From the NCBI RefSeq assembly GCF_004212215.1, contig NZ_QVFV01000001.1, forward strand, positions 334,740-398,739: a DNA stretch of 64,000 nt, given 5' to 3'. The stretch is from Leptolyngbya iicbica LK. Lineage in GTDB: Bacteria; Cyanobacteriota; Cyanobacteriia; Phormidesmidales; Phormidesmidaceae. The notes under the pieces were generated by a model. It ran no database searches, was not told the DNA's origin, and was given only the letters and a program-made list of their open reading frames with translations. The position numbers and the translations under genes were made by a program. Each line of letters begins with the position of its first letter. Positions within the stretch are counted from its first letter, which is position 1. Of the stretch, positions 19,750 to 29,109 are shown one piece after another.

Positions 19750-20484
19750 ATGAGTGATCAAAATCTTGTGAATAGTGGTGTCCGCTCGGTCATGGGCGTC
19801 AGAGAAGGGGCGACGGATAAAACCGTGCAGACCGATCTGGCCAATCCCAAGTGGGATCGGGCCGCCACGTTGAATTATGTCGGAGCCACGATCGCCCAAA
19901 TCAGCGTGATGACAGCTCTGCTGTGGTTCATGGACTTGGGGTTTGAGCGGCTGCCGTTGGCGACGCTGCCTAGCTGGAGTGCGACGGCGATCGCCGTTGC
20001 CTTTTTCGCATTTATCACGTTGCGATCGCGCCTCTTCTCTCTGCTGGACAATACGCGCAACAGTGGACGCTATAACGCTATTCAGCGACCGGGGTGGGCA
20101 CCGCCGCCGCTGGCTTTTCCCATTGTATGGATGAGCATTGCGGTATTGCGGGTGGTCTCGGCTTACCTGGTGTGGTCAACGTTGGGACAAACGTTCCTGT
20201 GCTGGCCCTTGGTGCTTTACATGATTCACCTGAGCTTAGGCGATACCTGGAACACGATTTTCACCGTGGAAGGGCGATTGGGCCATGCCGTGCCCGTGGT
20301 GATAGTCGGACCACTGCTCTCAGTCATTGTGGTCACGGTGAGCTATTACCTCACCCTGCCGCTCGCGGGGTGGATCATTGCGCCATCGGCGGCATGGCTG
20401 GCGATCGCCACGGTGCTCTGCATCAGTCTCTGGCGCTTAAATGGAGTAGAGCCGCTGTATCCGGTGGTAGCCAAGGCGAACTAA
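19750..20484 (+). CDS. TspO/MBR family protein
   Basis: A 244-residue integral membrane protein with five or more hydrophobic segments. The TspO-like block is NAIQRPGWAPPPLAFPIVW near residue 117, followed by LGDTWNTIF. An N-terminal extension of about 40 residues makes it longer than classical TspO (about 160), a form I associate with cyanobacteria. TspO proteins bind tetrapyrroles and affect their efflux or breakdown under stress or light; the ligand here cannot be read from sequence. It converges on the aldo/keto reductase gene, with inverted-repeat element A between. Confidence 0.75.
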   Translation: MSDQNLVNSGVRSVMGVREGATDKTVQTDLANPKWDRAATLNYVGATIAQISVMTALLWFMDLGFERLPLATLPSWSATAIAVAFFAFITLRSRLFSLLDNTRNSGRYNAIQRPGWAPPPLAFPIVWMSIAVLRVVSAYLVWSTLGQTFLCWPLVLYMIHLSLGDTWNTIFTVEGRLGHAVPVVIVGPLLSVIVVTVSYYLTLPLAGWIIAPSAAWLAIATVLCISLWRLNGVEPLYPVVAKAN

Positions 20485-20494
20485 CACGGGCTCT

Positions 20495-20557
20495 AGGGGA
20501 CGCTTCCCTGTCGGATAATCCAATGATCTAGGGCGTAGGTTAAGGGAAGCGTCCCCT
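20495..20557. repeat. Inverted-repeat element, copy A
   Basis: Perfect 15-base arms, AGGGGACGCTTCCCT (20,495-20,509) and AGGGAAGCGTCCCCT (20,543-20,557), enclose a 33-base centre that begins GTCGGATAATCC. It lies between two convergent genes. Copies B (43,667) and C (60,536) share the plan and parts of the centre while the arm sequence differs. Confidence 0.8.
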
Positions 20558-20573
20558 TGAAGCCTCATCAGTC

Positions 20574-21704
20574 TTAGCCCCAGAGGCGGCGGCGGTCTGG
20601 GCCATTTAGGCGTTGGTGGGCATCGCGGAGCAGCTCAGGAATTGGCAACTCACTGGGACAACGGGGCAGGCAGTCGCCACAGTCGGTGCAGCGGTTGCCC
20701 TTGCGACCCGAAAACCAATGTCCGGCATTCTCAAACATGCGATAGCGGTATTGGCCGTACTCGGCCATGTCGTAGGCCACGGCCAAATTTCGCAACCGCA
20801 GCACTTCGGGAATGTTGATGGATTCGGGACAGGGCAGGCAGGCGTAGCACTGCTGGCAGCGATCGCTCCCCAAGGTTTCCTGAGCTGCTGCTTCCAACCG
20901 TGCCAACGCCGCCACTTCTGCCGCATTGAGGGACTCGGTGCGATCGCACACCGCTAGCGGATACGCAAGCTCATCGGGTGCAGCAGGGCCAATGCTCAGG
21001 GTCGTCACGGCGGGTTGGCTCAGCAACCAACGATAGGTCAAATGCAGGGGCTCAAAGGGGGCGCAGAGTTCGCGCAGGCGAGCAGGCGGTGTGTAGAGCA
21101 GTCCGCCTTTGTCGGCTGGTGAAATGATAAACACACCCAAATCATGCTGCTGGGCCAACTTTACCGCTGGTTCATGGCGACGAAAAAAGGCGTAGTAGTG
21201 CAGATTGACAAACGCAAACAGCCCAGTGTTGATCGCGGCGGTGATGAGCTCTAAACTGCCATGGGTCGAAAAGCCGATGTGGCGGATCTTGCCCGCCTGC
21301 TGCGCCGCTTGCAGGGCCGCCATACACCCCTCGGGAGCCTGCACCCAGGCTAGATGCTCCGGCGTATTGATACCGTGAACCGCAAGGCAGTCGATCGCGT
21401 CAATCTGCAAGCGTTGCAACGACTCATCAATCTGGGCGGCCATACTGGCGGCGTCAGCAGTGGGCGGAATTTTGGTGGTGATGATGAGGCGATCGCGGGT
21501 TGCCGCCCCAAGTTGCTGCAATGTTTGCCCTAACAACAGTTCGCTCTGGCCGTAACCCCGAGCGGTCTCGATGTGGTTAATGCCCCGGTCAATCGCCGCA
21601 CTGACTGTCTTGGTGAAGATCTCGGCAGTCGAGAGCGATCGCATCGTGCCCACCGAAAACACCGACAACTGCAACCCCGTTTTGCCAAATCGGCGATATT
21701 GCAT
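20574..21704 (-). CDS. Aldo/keto reductase with C-terminal 4Fe-4S domain
   Basis: About 376 residues. The start MQYRRFGKTGLQLSVFSVG is typical of this subfamily; an in-frame GTG at 21,719 is possible. The AKR barrel includes RGINHIETARGYGQSE (catalytic Asp replaced by Glu-Thr-Ala context), a Lys in ITTKIPPT, and AVHGIN with His. The C-terminal 110 residues carry two cysteine clusters, CQQCYACLPCPESINIP and CTDCGDCLPRCPSELPIP, which should hold 4Fe-4S centres. This suggests ferredoxin-linked electron transfer rather than simple NADPH use. The gene follows the bifunctional nuclease gene by 45 bases on the same strand. Confidence 0.87.
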   Translation of the reverse strand: MQYRRFGKTGLQLSVFSVGTMRSLSTAEIFTKTVSAAIDRGINHIETARGYGQSELLLGQTLQQLGAATRDRLIITTKIPPTADAASMAAQIDESLQRLQIDAIDCLAVHGINTPEHLAWVQAPEGCMAALQAAQQAGKIRHIGFSTHGSLELITAAINTGLFAFVNLHYYAFFRRHEPAVKLAQQHDLGVFIISPADKGGLLYTPPARLRELCAPFEPLHLTYRWLLSQPAVTTLSIGPAAPDELAYPLAVCDRTESLNAAEVAALARLEAAAQETLGSDRCQQCYACLPCPESINIPEVLRLRNLAVAYDMAEYGQYRYRMFENAGHWFSGRKGNRCTDCGDCLPRCPSELPIPELLRDAHQRLNGPDRRRLWG

Positions 21705-21749
21705 CGTGTCGCATTTCACCCGTGCATCCTGCCCAGCCCTGCGTTACCC

Positions 21750-22259
21750 TTACTGCTCAAAGGTGTCGTTGCTAATGCCACCCTGCTGGGTAAAGTCGGA
21801 GGGGCTTAGATTAGAAATGAACTCTCGGAAGGCTTGTTTCTCGGCTTCGTCGGCGGCGCGATCCACCGGAATTGACGCATCAGCGATGACTTCTTCCATC
21901 ACCCAAATCGGGGCGTCTAACCGGAGGGCGATCGCGATCGCGTCACTGGGGCGCGCATCCAATTCTTTCCGGGTTTCCCCCGCGCTCAGCGTCAGCAGCG
22001 CATAAAAAGTATTGTCTTTGAGTGCGTGGATCACGATGCGTTCTAGCGTCATTTCCCAGTCATCGATGAGATTGACGAATAGGTCGTGGGTCAACGGCCG
22101 GGGAGCTGGCTGATTTTCCAGCGCACCAATGATGGATTTGGCCTGATCTTGCCCGATGTAAATGGGTAGGGCGCGGCGATCATCGGTATCTCGCAGGAGC
22201 ACCACGGGATTGCGTGAAATCGCGTCGAGTGCAATACCAGCGACTTTCATCTCAATCAT
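21750..22259 (-). CDS. Bifunctional nuclease family protein (DUF151)
   Basis: A 169-residue soluble protein. The DUF151/BFN domain fills the first 140 residues: LPIYIGQDQAKSIIGALE, PRPLTHDLFVNLIDDW, and DARPSDAIAIALRLDAPIWV, the most conserved block. Relatives in plants have RNase and DNase activity; the bacterial role is not settled. It is complete and of normal length, and probably co-transcribed with the downstream aldo/keto reductase gene. Confidence 0.9.
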   Translation of the reverse strand: MIEMKVAGIALDAISRNPVVLLRDTDDRRALPIYIGQDQAKSIIGALENQPAPRPLTHDLFVNLIDDWEMTLERIVIHALKDNTFYALLTLSAGETRKELDARPSDAIAIALRLDAPIWVMEEVIADASIPVDRAADEAEKQAFREFISNLSPSDFTQQGGISNDTFEQ

Positions 22260-22552
22260 TAGCTTGGCCTCTACAGCTCACTGGACGGGATAAAGGGTGG
22301 GGAAGCTCCACAAGTTAGTGTGATTCTAAGCGATAGCCACCGCTTTGAGGGCTCAGTCTTTCACTCCACGATTTGACTTGCAACGGCGGAAAAAGGTTCG
22401 GCTGAGGCCTGACCTGACTCCCCCCGATGTTAAAGACAACCCGACATCAGTATGGATGTGTTGGGAGAGAAAAATCGGTATCGTTTCTAAGTATGCCCTT
22501 ATATTTCAATGTGTGGGGCCAGATGTCGTGAATATTTTGGGATGAAAATTTT

Positions 22553-23218
22553 GTGTTTACAGGCTTAATACAAACGCTAGGAAAGTTAACACGAGTCGAC
22601 TCTAACCATCTCAAGATTGTCTGCGACGGGCCGGGTAGCGATCGCTTGCTGGCCGATATGGAATTAGGGGACAGCATTGCCGTCGACGGCGTGTGCCTCA
22701 CCGTCGAAACCGCCCTGAACAATGGTTTTATTGCCACAGCCTCGCCAGAAACATTGGCAAAATCCACCTTGGGTAACGTGGTAGAGAATGGCTGGGTGAA
22801 CTTGGAAAGCTCGCTGCGGGTGGGCAGCAAAATCGGCGGCCATTTTGTCACCGGCCATGTGGATGGCTTCGGGCGATTAGCATCGGCGGTTTCTGACGCC
22901 ACCTCTTGGGAACTGCGGTTTGCCGTGCCCTCGCCCCAAGTAGCCCGCTACATCGTGCCCAAGGGCAGCATTGCCGTGAATGGCATCAGCCTCACGGTGG
23001 CTGACTGTAGCGCCAGCGGCGACTGGTTCACTGTGGCCGTCATTCCTGTAACCTATCAGGAAACCAATTTGCAGTATCTGCAGCCCCAACAAGCCGTCAA
23101 TTTGGAAGGCGATGTACTGGGCAAATATGCCGAAAAATTTCTGAATTTGGGACCCACTCACAGGACCACGGAACCCGATATCGCCCTCGACTTTTTGGCT
23201 GAACACGGTTACGTCTAG
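22553..23218 (+). CDS. ribE: Riboflavin synthase, alpha subunit
   Basis: A 221-residue enzyme that dismutates two 6,7-dimethyl-8-ribityllumazine molecules to riboflavin. The start is GTG in the conserved MFTGLIQTLGKL. Two homologous lumazine-binding barrels follow: DSIAVDGVCLTVE and KIGGHFVTGHVDG in the first, GSIAVNGISLTV and NLEGDVLGKYAEK in the second. No FMN riboswitch consensus is visible in the 293-base upstream gap. It stands alone, with other flavin genes not in the window. Confidence 0.96.
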   Translation: MFTGLIQTLGKLTRVDSNHLKIVCDGPGSDRLLADMELGDSIAVDGVCLTVETALNNGFIATASPETLAKSTLGNVVENGWVNLESSLRVGSKIGGHFVTGHVDGFGRLASAVSDATSWELRFAVPSPQVARYIVPKGSIAVNGISLTVADCSASGDWFTVAVIPVTYQETNLQYLQPQQAVNLEGDVLGKYAEKFLNLGPTHRTTEPDIALDFLAEHGYV

Positions 23219-23353
23219 CTGTTGTAAGGCGACGCATCAGTTCGCCAGTGTTGAGAAATCATGTTCACCCAAGACAATAGAGACACCTTGGCTCAGTCTG
23301 GGGTTTAGCGTTGTGGACTGGTGGATTCTTAGAGAGACAGCGATCGCACTGGT

Positions 23354-25282
23354 TTACTGGGTGCGCACTCGATTCCATTCGGCTTGCAAGACCGCTTCTA
23401 TTTCCGCCGCGGGCAGGGGTTCGCCATGCTCAAAATAAAAGCCCTGACCAAACTGCACGCCTGACTGAGTGAGCGCCTGAGCTTGGTACTGAGTTTCAAT
23501 GCCTTCAGCAATGACTGTCATGCCAAAGTGATTGGCGATCGCGCAAAAGGCATCGCACAACAACAGTGAAGCTTTCGGACCCGAAATAAAGCTTCGGTCA
23601 ATCTTGAGCACATCAAAGAGACTGCCAATCTGATTAACCACACCCAAGCCGTTATAGCCAGTGCCCGCGTCATCAATGGCCCAGCCCGCCCCAGCCGCCT
23701 TCAAAGTCTTAATCGTATTCAGCAACGCCGCTTGCGATAGATCAGCGAAGGCTTCTTCTGTGAGTTCAAACACAAAATCATGATTTTTCAAAATGCCTTG
23801 CTGCAACACCTTTTGCGCGTGGTTGAGAAACTCAGAATTATTTAAGTCGTGAGCACTTAGATTAATGCTCATCTTTAGGGATTTATCAAAGCGGCTCCAG
23901 ACGCAAGCCTGCCGATAGGCCTCAGCCACTACATAGTTTGTGATCAGCCCAATGAGGCCAGACTTTTCCGCCATGGGAATAAAGTCATCCGGCATGATCA
24001 GCCCCTTTTGGGGATGCTGCCACCGCACCAACGCTTCAAAGCCAACAGTGGGGTAGCTCGGATCTTGGAGATCAACAATGCGCTGATAGAACAAGACAAT
24101 TTGCCCGTCAATGATGGCCTGTTTCAGCTCCCGGTCAAACTGATATTCTTGCTCGACCCGTTCTCCCATAGCCGGTTTATACAGCACCACAGGTTCATAT
24201 TTTTCTCGCTCCGCCTTGCGCGTGTTGAGCGCAATATCAGCCAGACGCATGGCACTCTCCAGTGAGTCGTCTTTGTGGGCCAAATAAACCCCGATCGAGA
24301 CCCCAATGTGCAAAATCAGGTCATTCACCGAATATGGTTTTTGGATGGCATCATGAATGCGCCAGGCCGTTTCTAACGCCACTTCTTGAGGGGCCGCATC
24401 GTCAATAGCCATCAACACCAAAAACTCATCTCCCCCCAGTCGAACAATTAGATCTTTGGGGCGGATACTGTGGCGAAGGCGATCCGCAACCTGCTGTAGC
24501 ACCTCATCACCGACGGCATGTCCCTGCAAATCATTCACCTGCTTGAAACGGTCTAAGTCCAGATAAAGCAGGGCATTAAACTTGGGGGTTTGGTCTAAGA
24601 TTTGACGACTATGCAGGCCCGTGAGACGGTCAAAAATAGCGGAATTTTTAAGCGCAGTGATATTCGCAAAAGTCACTCCAAATCCTTGCAGTAGGGGAAA
24701 TGAACGATTTTGAAACCAGCCCAGGTTGGGGTAGTTAAATTCTGCAGTAATGTTTTCGCCTGCGGTGCTGCGGCAATATTGTTCAAACAGGCCGCTTTCT
24801 AAATGCTGTGGCATGGCCTGCAACAAGAGACGTCCCACCATAGTTTCGCGCGCTCCCTGTTGTATGGCGTAGGGGTTTTCAAGGGTGCAGCGAAAATCGA
24901 CAATTTCATTAGTGTCACTATCTCGCACGGCATCAAAGGCCATCATGCCGATCTGAGCATTATCGAGAAAGCCTTTGAGCAGGCGCTGAGCTCGCAGTTG
25001 GCGGATAAAGTTGTCAGCCATCCCCCGTGCACTCAGGATGAGGGCGACGGCTTCGCCGCCGCTGATCAAAGCACACGGATAAATCGCCCAAGAATCGTGT
25101 CCCAAAAGATGGGTCGTGGCACAACTCAAAATAAACGCTGAGAATAAACCCAAATGGGCAAATAACTGCCACGGCAATTGATACTTACGCAGTCTCCAGA
25201 GCCAATAAATCAGACAAAAAGGAATGATTAGATACGCGATCGCAGTAGCGATATTGGCGATTTCAGAGGCAGTCAGTTCCAC
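23354..25282 (-). CDS. GGDEF/EAL protein with ETR1-like ethylene-binding N-terminus and PAS domain
   Basis: A 642-residue membrane sensor for c-di-GMP turnover. Residues 1-90 form three hydrophobic helices closely resembling the plant ethylene receptor: TAIAYLIIPFCLIYW then AFILSCATTHLLG. The Tyr17, Ile20, Pro21, Ile51, Cys54 and His58 pattern matches the copper/ethylene site (Y32, I35, P36, I62, C65, H69 in ETR1), but Asn10 stands where ETR1 has Asp25. Residues 100-210 look like PAS. A GGDEF domain follows with intact GGDEF (283-287), then an EAL domain with EAL (416-418), DDAGTG (537-542) and AEGIE, consistent with active phosphodiesterase. Whether both catalytic halves work cannot be told from sequence. 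Confidence 0.88.
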   Translation of the reverse strand: MELTASEIANIATAIAYLIIPFCLIYWLWRLRKYQLPWQLFAHLGLFSAFILSCATTHLLGHDSWAIYPCALISGGEAVALILSARGMADNFIRQLRAQRLLKGFLDNAQIGMMAFDAVRDSDTNEIVDFRCTLENPYAIQQGARETMVGRLLLQAMPQHLESGLFEQYCRSTAGENITAEFNYPNLGWFQNRSFPLLQGFGVTFANITALKNSAIFDRLTGLHSRQILDQTPKFNALLYLDLDRFKQVNDLQGHAVGDEVLQQVADRLRHSIRPKDLIVRLGGDEFLVLMAIDDAAPQEVALETAWRIHDAIQKPYSVNDLILHIGVSIGVYLAHKDDSLESAMRLADIALNTRKAEREKYEPVVLYKPAMGERVEQEYQFDRELKQAIIDGQIVLFYQRIVDLQDPSYPTVGFEALVRWQHPQKGLIMPDDFIPMAEKSGLIGLITNYVVAEAYRQACVWSRFDKSLKMSINLSAHDLNNSEFLNHAQKVLQQGILKNHDFVFELTEEAFADLSQAALLNTIKTLKAAGAGWAIDDAGTGYNGLGVVNQIGSLFDVLKIDRSFISGPKASLLLCDAFCAIANHFGMTVIAEGIETQYQAQALTQSGVQFGQGFYFEHGEPLPAAEIEAVLQAEWNRVRTQ

Positions 25283-26376
25283 ATCACTATGCTCCTCTGG
25301 TGAATTCTGTGACCATCTGAATCAGCGGGTTTCGTGAGCGACAGCTTGATCTCCGCCAATGGCCAACCGACAATCACCTGACATTTACTTTCGAATATAA
25401 GCCACATTTCTCACCAGGTTTCCAAAAACAGGGCAGCTCCTAGTCTCAGCAATATTCCTGTTACGGCCCGCAGTTACGCGAGTTCGATATGTTCAATCAA
25501 CCTTACCTGACTTATCTGCTGGCAAACTGGCAAGACCAAACACATTTTTTCCCCAGCGAGGAAAAAATTGGCACAGATGTCCCCCAAGGCTCAAACTTTC
25601 AATCAAGATGCCGCGCCTCAAATTTGCGTTTAACCCTTTGGCACTTTAGGCCTGGGGCAATGAGGGCCATCCGTTCTGAAGCGTCACTGCAACCTAGTGG
25701 CGGCGATCGCAGAGTCAAACTCACGCCATGAGCGTTAGAGCCAGATATCTCAAGACATAAGGTCATCAGAGTTATTTTTAAAAGAGCTTCTAAAAAAACA
25801 ATTAACGTTAGTAGATGTCTTAACCCAGCTATTCTATCGGCTGTTTTCTCTTTGAATATTTTGCCTGGGTTTAACAGAAGAAAAAATGCCGTTATTGACA
25901 CAATCACCACAACATTAGTTGGCAATTTACCTGTGGTTGAAGATCGGCATTTGATCCACAGGCAAAGGGTATTCAGCAACATCGGCATGCCCTTCTCTGT
26001 TAGCAGCACATGCGCTAAGTAGGTGGAGATAAATAAACGTAGGTATATGTAGGTTGTGGTTGAGGAACGAAACCCAACGCCCGCATGGGTTATGCTGCGC
26101 TAACCCATCCTACAAAAGCTTTAAATATTTAGGGCACTTTACTTACTTTGGGCAGAACGAGTTGCTGACCTGATCACGATCGCGTTACGCCGATACTGGG
26201 TTCTGCCCTAGTGCGGCTGGCGCAGTCCAGCCATGGTTGAGCAGCCTATCCCATTGCATCTCGTAGCCTAGAGCATTGGGCAATTTGCCCAAATTCGTCG
26301 TGCCGTTTCGCCCATTCCCGTTTAGACTTTCTAGCAACGATTTTGCTCACGCGAAGGTCTACACACCGAGTCTCTG
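25283..26376. other. 1.1-kb gap with a palindromic repeat and no supported gene
   Basis: The stretch is A+T-richer than its surroundings. The 136-codon minus-strand frame (25,599-26,009) has two hydrophobic runs but no ribosome-binding site or recognisable family; I regard it as doubtful. A small palindromic repeat sits at 26,048-26,114. It may be degraded sequence. Confidence 0.4.
26048..26114. repeat. Small palindromic repeat, TGTAGG/CCTACA type
   Basis: A 67-base element with TGTAGG and CCTACA ends. Internally it has a GGTT/AACC-type imperfect hairpin around GAGGAACGAAACCCAAC and a perfect 8-bp hairpin ATGGGTTA/TAACCCAT. It resembles dispersed repeats I know from cyanobacterial genomes. 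A diverged second copy is at 60,657. Confidence 0.65.
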
Positions 26377-26970
26377 ATGTCCCTACCTGTTCAGTCATCC
26401 TTGTCTAGCGATCGCCCCACCGAAAAAGCTGATTTGCGCCGTCGGTTACTCAAAGCTCGACAGGCCATTCCCCCCCAACAATGGCGTCAAAAGAGCGATC
26501 GCCTCTGCAAACATCTACAAACCTGGCCTACCTTTCAAAATGCTCATTGCATTCTCGCTTATTGCAGCTTTCGCAACGAGCCCGACCTCAGCCCACTGAT
26601 GAATCATCGGCGCTATTGGGGGCTACCGCGCTGCGTGGGCAAACAAATGGTGTGGCATCAGTGGCTCGGGCCGCAATCTTTGCAGACAGGCAAATACGGC
26701 ATCACCGAACCCGTCGAAATGGCGCCCGAGATTCATCCCGATATGGTGGATTTGATTTTGGTGCCAGCGGTAGCCTGCGATGTCACGGGCTATCGTCTGG
26801 GCTATGGCGGCGGCTATTACGATCGCATGTTGACCAAACCCCAGTGGCGACAAAAGCCGACGGTGGCGATCGTGTTCGAATATGCCCGCTTACCCAAGCT
26901 CCCCCGCGATGTGTGGGATCGCCCCATGCAGGGCATTTGCACCGAGTCGGGACTCTTTTTGCGAGGTTGA
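26377..26970 (+). CDS. 5-formyltetrahydrofolate cyclo-ligase
   Basis: A 197-residue ATP-dependent enzyme that turns 5-formyl-THF into 5,10-methenyl-THF. The N-terminal KADLRRRLLKARQAIPPQQW matches the family start. The C-terminal signature is VPAVACDVTGYRLGYGGGYYDRML, which binds ATP/Mg. It is of normal length and intact. It converges on kaiC with an 86-base gap. Confidence 0.93.
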   Translation: MSLPVQSSLSSDRPTEKADLRRRLLKARQAIPPQQWRQKSDRLCKHLQTWPTFQNAHCILAYCSFRNEPDLSPLMNHRRYWGLPRCVGKQMVWHQWLGPQSLQTGKYGITEPVEMAPEIHPDMVDLILVPAVACDVTGYRLGYGGGYYDRMLTKPQWRQKPTVAIVFEYARLPKLPRDVWDRPMQGICTESGLFLRG

Positions 26971-27056
26971 CAACAGGGGCTCAGAGAGCGATCGCTTCCA
27001 ACTATCTAGCGCGTTGATATCGGCCGATTGTTCAGTAAATGGATGATACAGACAGA

Positions 27057-28610
27057 CTAAATCTCCTCGTCCTGCACACCCTGGACAATGCGCGAGAGTT
27101 CGCTCTTTTCATCAACAGCGATGCGCGTGGGAGAACCGCTAATGACGCGCTCCAAGTTGCGGAAGGAATCCTTAATGTCGGGACCACCATCGGTAATCTG
27201 ATACTCGCGAATGCCCTTGTCGTGCCAGGAACCGCGCATTTTGAAGACGTTGAGGGCGCGCGACATTTCGCCCCGCACTTCCACATACTGAAGCATCAAA
27301 ATGGTGTCGGTAATGGTGGAAATATGTGACTCGGTAATGGAGTGCAGACCCATGAACTGCTCGGTGGTGTTGGTGAAAAAGCCAGTGATTTCTTCCTGCT
27401 TAGCGTAACCCGTCACCCCAATCACAAACTGTCGGAAAGAACTGTTGCTCACGCCGCGGTCTAAGGCCGAGAGGGAATCGATCGCAATTCGGGCTGGTTT
27501 AAATTGCGAAATCTGCGACTTGATAATTTGCAAGTGATCTTCTAAGCCCGCCGATTCGGGGTAAGCGCAGAGAATTTTTAACAGCCCTCGCTGTTCCAAA
27601 TCTTCAAAATCAATCCCCCAAGATGTGGCGTTGCGCAGTAATTGAGCGCGGGACTCTTCGTAAGCAAACAAAATCGCCTTTTCGCCATTAGCGCAGCCGT
27701 TTTCTAAGAACTTGCTGACTAGCAGTGTCTTGCCCGTGCCAGTGGCTCCAGTCGCCAGAATAATGGAATCGCGGAAAAAGCCACCGCCACACATTTCGTC
27801 CAAGGTCTGGACCCCAGACGACACCCGCACGTTGGACGATCGCTGCGTGAGCCGCATCGCCCCGAGAGGAAAGATGTTGATGCCGTTATCAATAATCGTG
27901 AAGGGATATTCTCCCTTCATGTGGGTGGTGCCCCGCAGTTTCAAAATCTCAATGGTGCGGCGGCGGCGCTCACCTTCCAGCACATTACGAACGATCACCA
28001 CATTGTCAGAGACAAACTCTTCCACGCCATAACGCGCAACGGGGCCGTACTCGTCAACCCGCTCGGTGGTCATGATGCTGGTGACGCCCATTTGTTTGAG
28101 TCGCGCCGATAGGCGAAAAATTTCTCGCCGGACCACTGAGGCCGCATCATATTGCTGAAAAATCGCGGTCACCGAGTCGATAGATACGCGCTGCGCTTTG
28201 TATTTGCGAATGGCATATTGAATGCGCTCGATCAGCGCCGACAAGTCAAAGTTACCGACAACATCTTGACCTTCGGGATCGGGTGACGCATCAAGGATAA
28301 AGAGCTTGCCGTCATCAATCAGTTTTTGCAAATCCCAGCCAAAACTGAGGGCGTTTTTGACAATATCGGCGGGCGATTCTTCAAAGGTGACGAATACCCC
28401 AGGTTCGTCAAAATGGACGATGCCCAAATACAAAAATTGCACCGCCATCAGGGTTTTACCAGTCCCTGAAGTGCCGCTCACCAGGGTCGTGCGCCCAACT
28501 GGCAAACCGCCATGAGTAATATCGTCAAACCCTTCGATTAGGGTGCGAATTTTAGCAATGCTGTTAGAGCGCGTAATTGAATAAATATCAATGTCAGAAG
28601 ATTGACTCAT
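27057..28610 (-). CDS. kaiC: Circadian clock ATPase/kinase KaiC
   Basis: A 517-residue double-RecA protein that forms the hexameric clock core. The CI P-loop is GTSGTGKTLMAVQF with catalytic Glu pair in VTFEESP. The CII P-loop is GATGTGKTLLVSKF with FAYEES. The phosphorylated Ser-Thr pair is in SHISTITDTILML, followed by FKMRGSWHDKGIREY. The KaiA-binding A-loop and tail (PTRIAVDEKSELSRIVQGV) are intact. It lies 184 bases after kaiB on the same strand. The full set of motifs argues for a functional oscillator protein of the KaiC1 type. Confidence 0.98.
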   Translation of the reverse strand: MSQSSDIDIYSITRSNSIAKIRTLIEGFDDITHGGLPVGRTTLVSGTSGTGKTLMAVQFLYLGIVHFDEPGVFVTFEESPADIVKNALSFGWDLQKLIDDGKLFILDASPDPEGQDVVGNFDLSALIERIQYAIRKYKAQRVSIDSVTAIFQQYDAASVVRREIFRLSARLKQMGVTSIMTTERVDEYGPVARYGVEEFVSDNVVIVRNVLEGERRRRTIEILKLRGTTHMKGEYPFTIIDNGINIFPLGAMRLTQRSSNVRVSSGVQTLDEMCGGGFFRDSIILATGATGTGKTLLVSKFLENGCANGEKAILFAYEESRAQLLRNATSWGIDFEDLEQRGLLKILCAYPESAGLEDHLQIIKSQISQFKPARIAIDSLSALDRGVSNSSFRQFVIGVTGYAKQEEITGFFTNTTEQFMGLHSITESHISTITDTILMLQYVEVRGEMSRALNVFKMRGSWHDKGIREYQITDGGPDIKDSFRNLERVISGSPTRIAVDEKSELSRIVQGVQDEEI

Positions 28611-28794
28611 GGAGTTTATAAAACAGCCTTAGTTATTAACTAGCAAAGAGTTATTGAAAGTCACACTCAAGCCATAAGCCTATCGCGATCGCGGCACATT
28701 GAAAACTGTCGTTAATGACCTGTCGGCCTTTGGTGCCGTTGATCTAGACCGCTACTCAGGGCCGATGTCAGAGACGCCATCCCGCGAGTCTTCT

Positions 28795-29109
28795 CTAGTT
28801 GTAGAGATCGTCCTCACGTAGTTCTTCGTAGAGCAAATCGAGCCCAATCAATACCCGCTCGCGATCGGACAAATCACCAATAATTTTGCGTACTGGCGGC
28901 GGCAGAATTTTGGCCAGGGTGGGCGTCGCCAAAATCTTATCTTCTTCGGCTAGCTGGGGATTTTTCAGTACGTCAATCACCTTGAGCGCATAAACGCCTT
29001 GGAATTCTTGTTCTAGGATTTGATTGAGCGTTTTCAGCGCACGCACCGAGTTGGGCGTGTTGCCAGCTACATAAAGCTTGAGGACGTAGGTTTTCTTAGC
29101 GGGAGTCAT
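28795..29109 (-). CDS. kaiB: Circadian clock protein KaiB
   Basis: A 104-residue thioredoxin-like, fold-switching protein that binds phosphorylated KaiC and captures KaiA. The start [29 protein letters not shown] is the family hallmark; a TTG five codons upstream is in frame but unlikely. It ends with the acidic tail [10 protein letters not shown]. It precedes kaiC in the usual kaiB-kaiC order. kaiA, normally just upstream, is not found here: the next gene upstream is a lysozyme. Confidence 0.97.
   Translation of the reverse strand: MTPAKKTYVLKLYVAGNTPNSVRALKTLNQILEQEFQGVYALKVIDVLKNPQLAEEDKILATPTLAKILPPPVRKIIGDLSDRERVLIGLDLLYEELREDDLYN

Noticed and set aside
22260-22552. FMN riboswitch ahead of riboflavin synthase
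   Set aside because: The conserved RFN element blocks are not visible in this gap.
25599-26009. 136-codon minus-strand frame with two hydrophobic runs
   Set aside because: No ribosome-binding site, no recognised family and atypical C-terminus; kept only as a doubtful remark under the gap.
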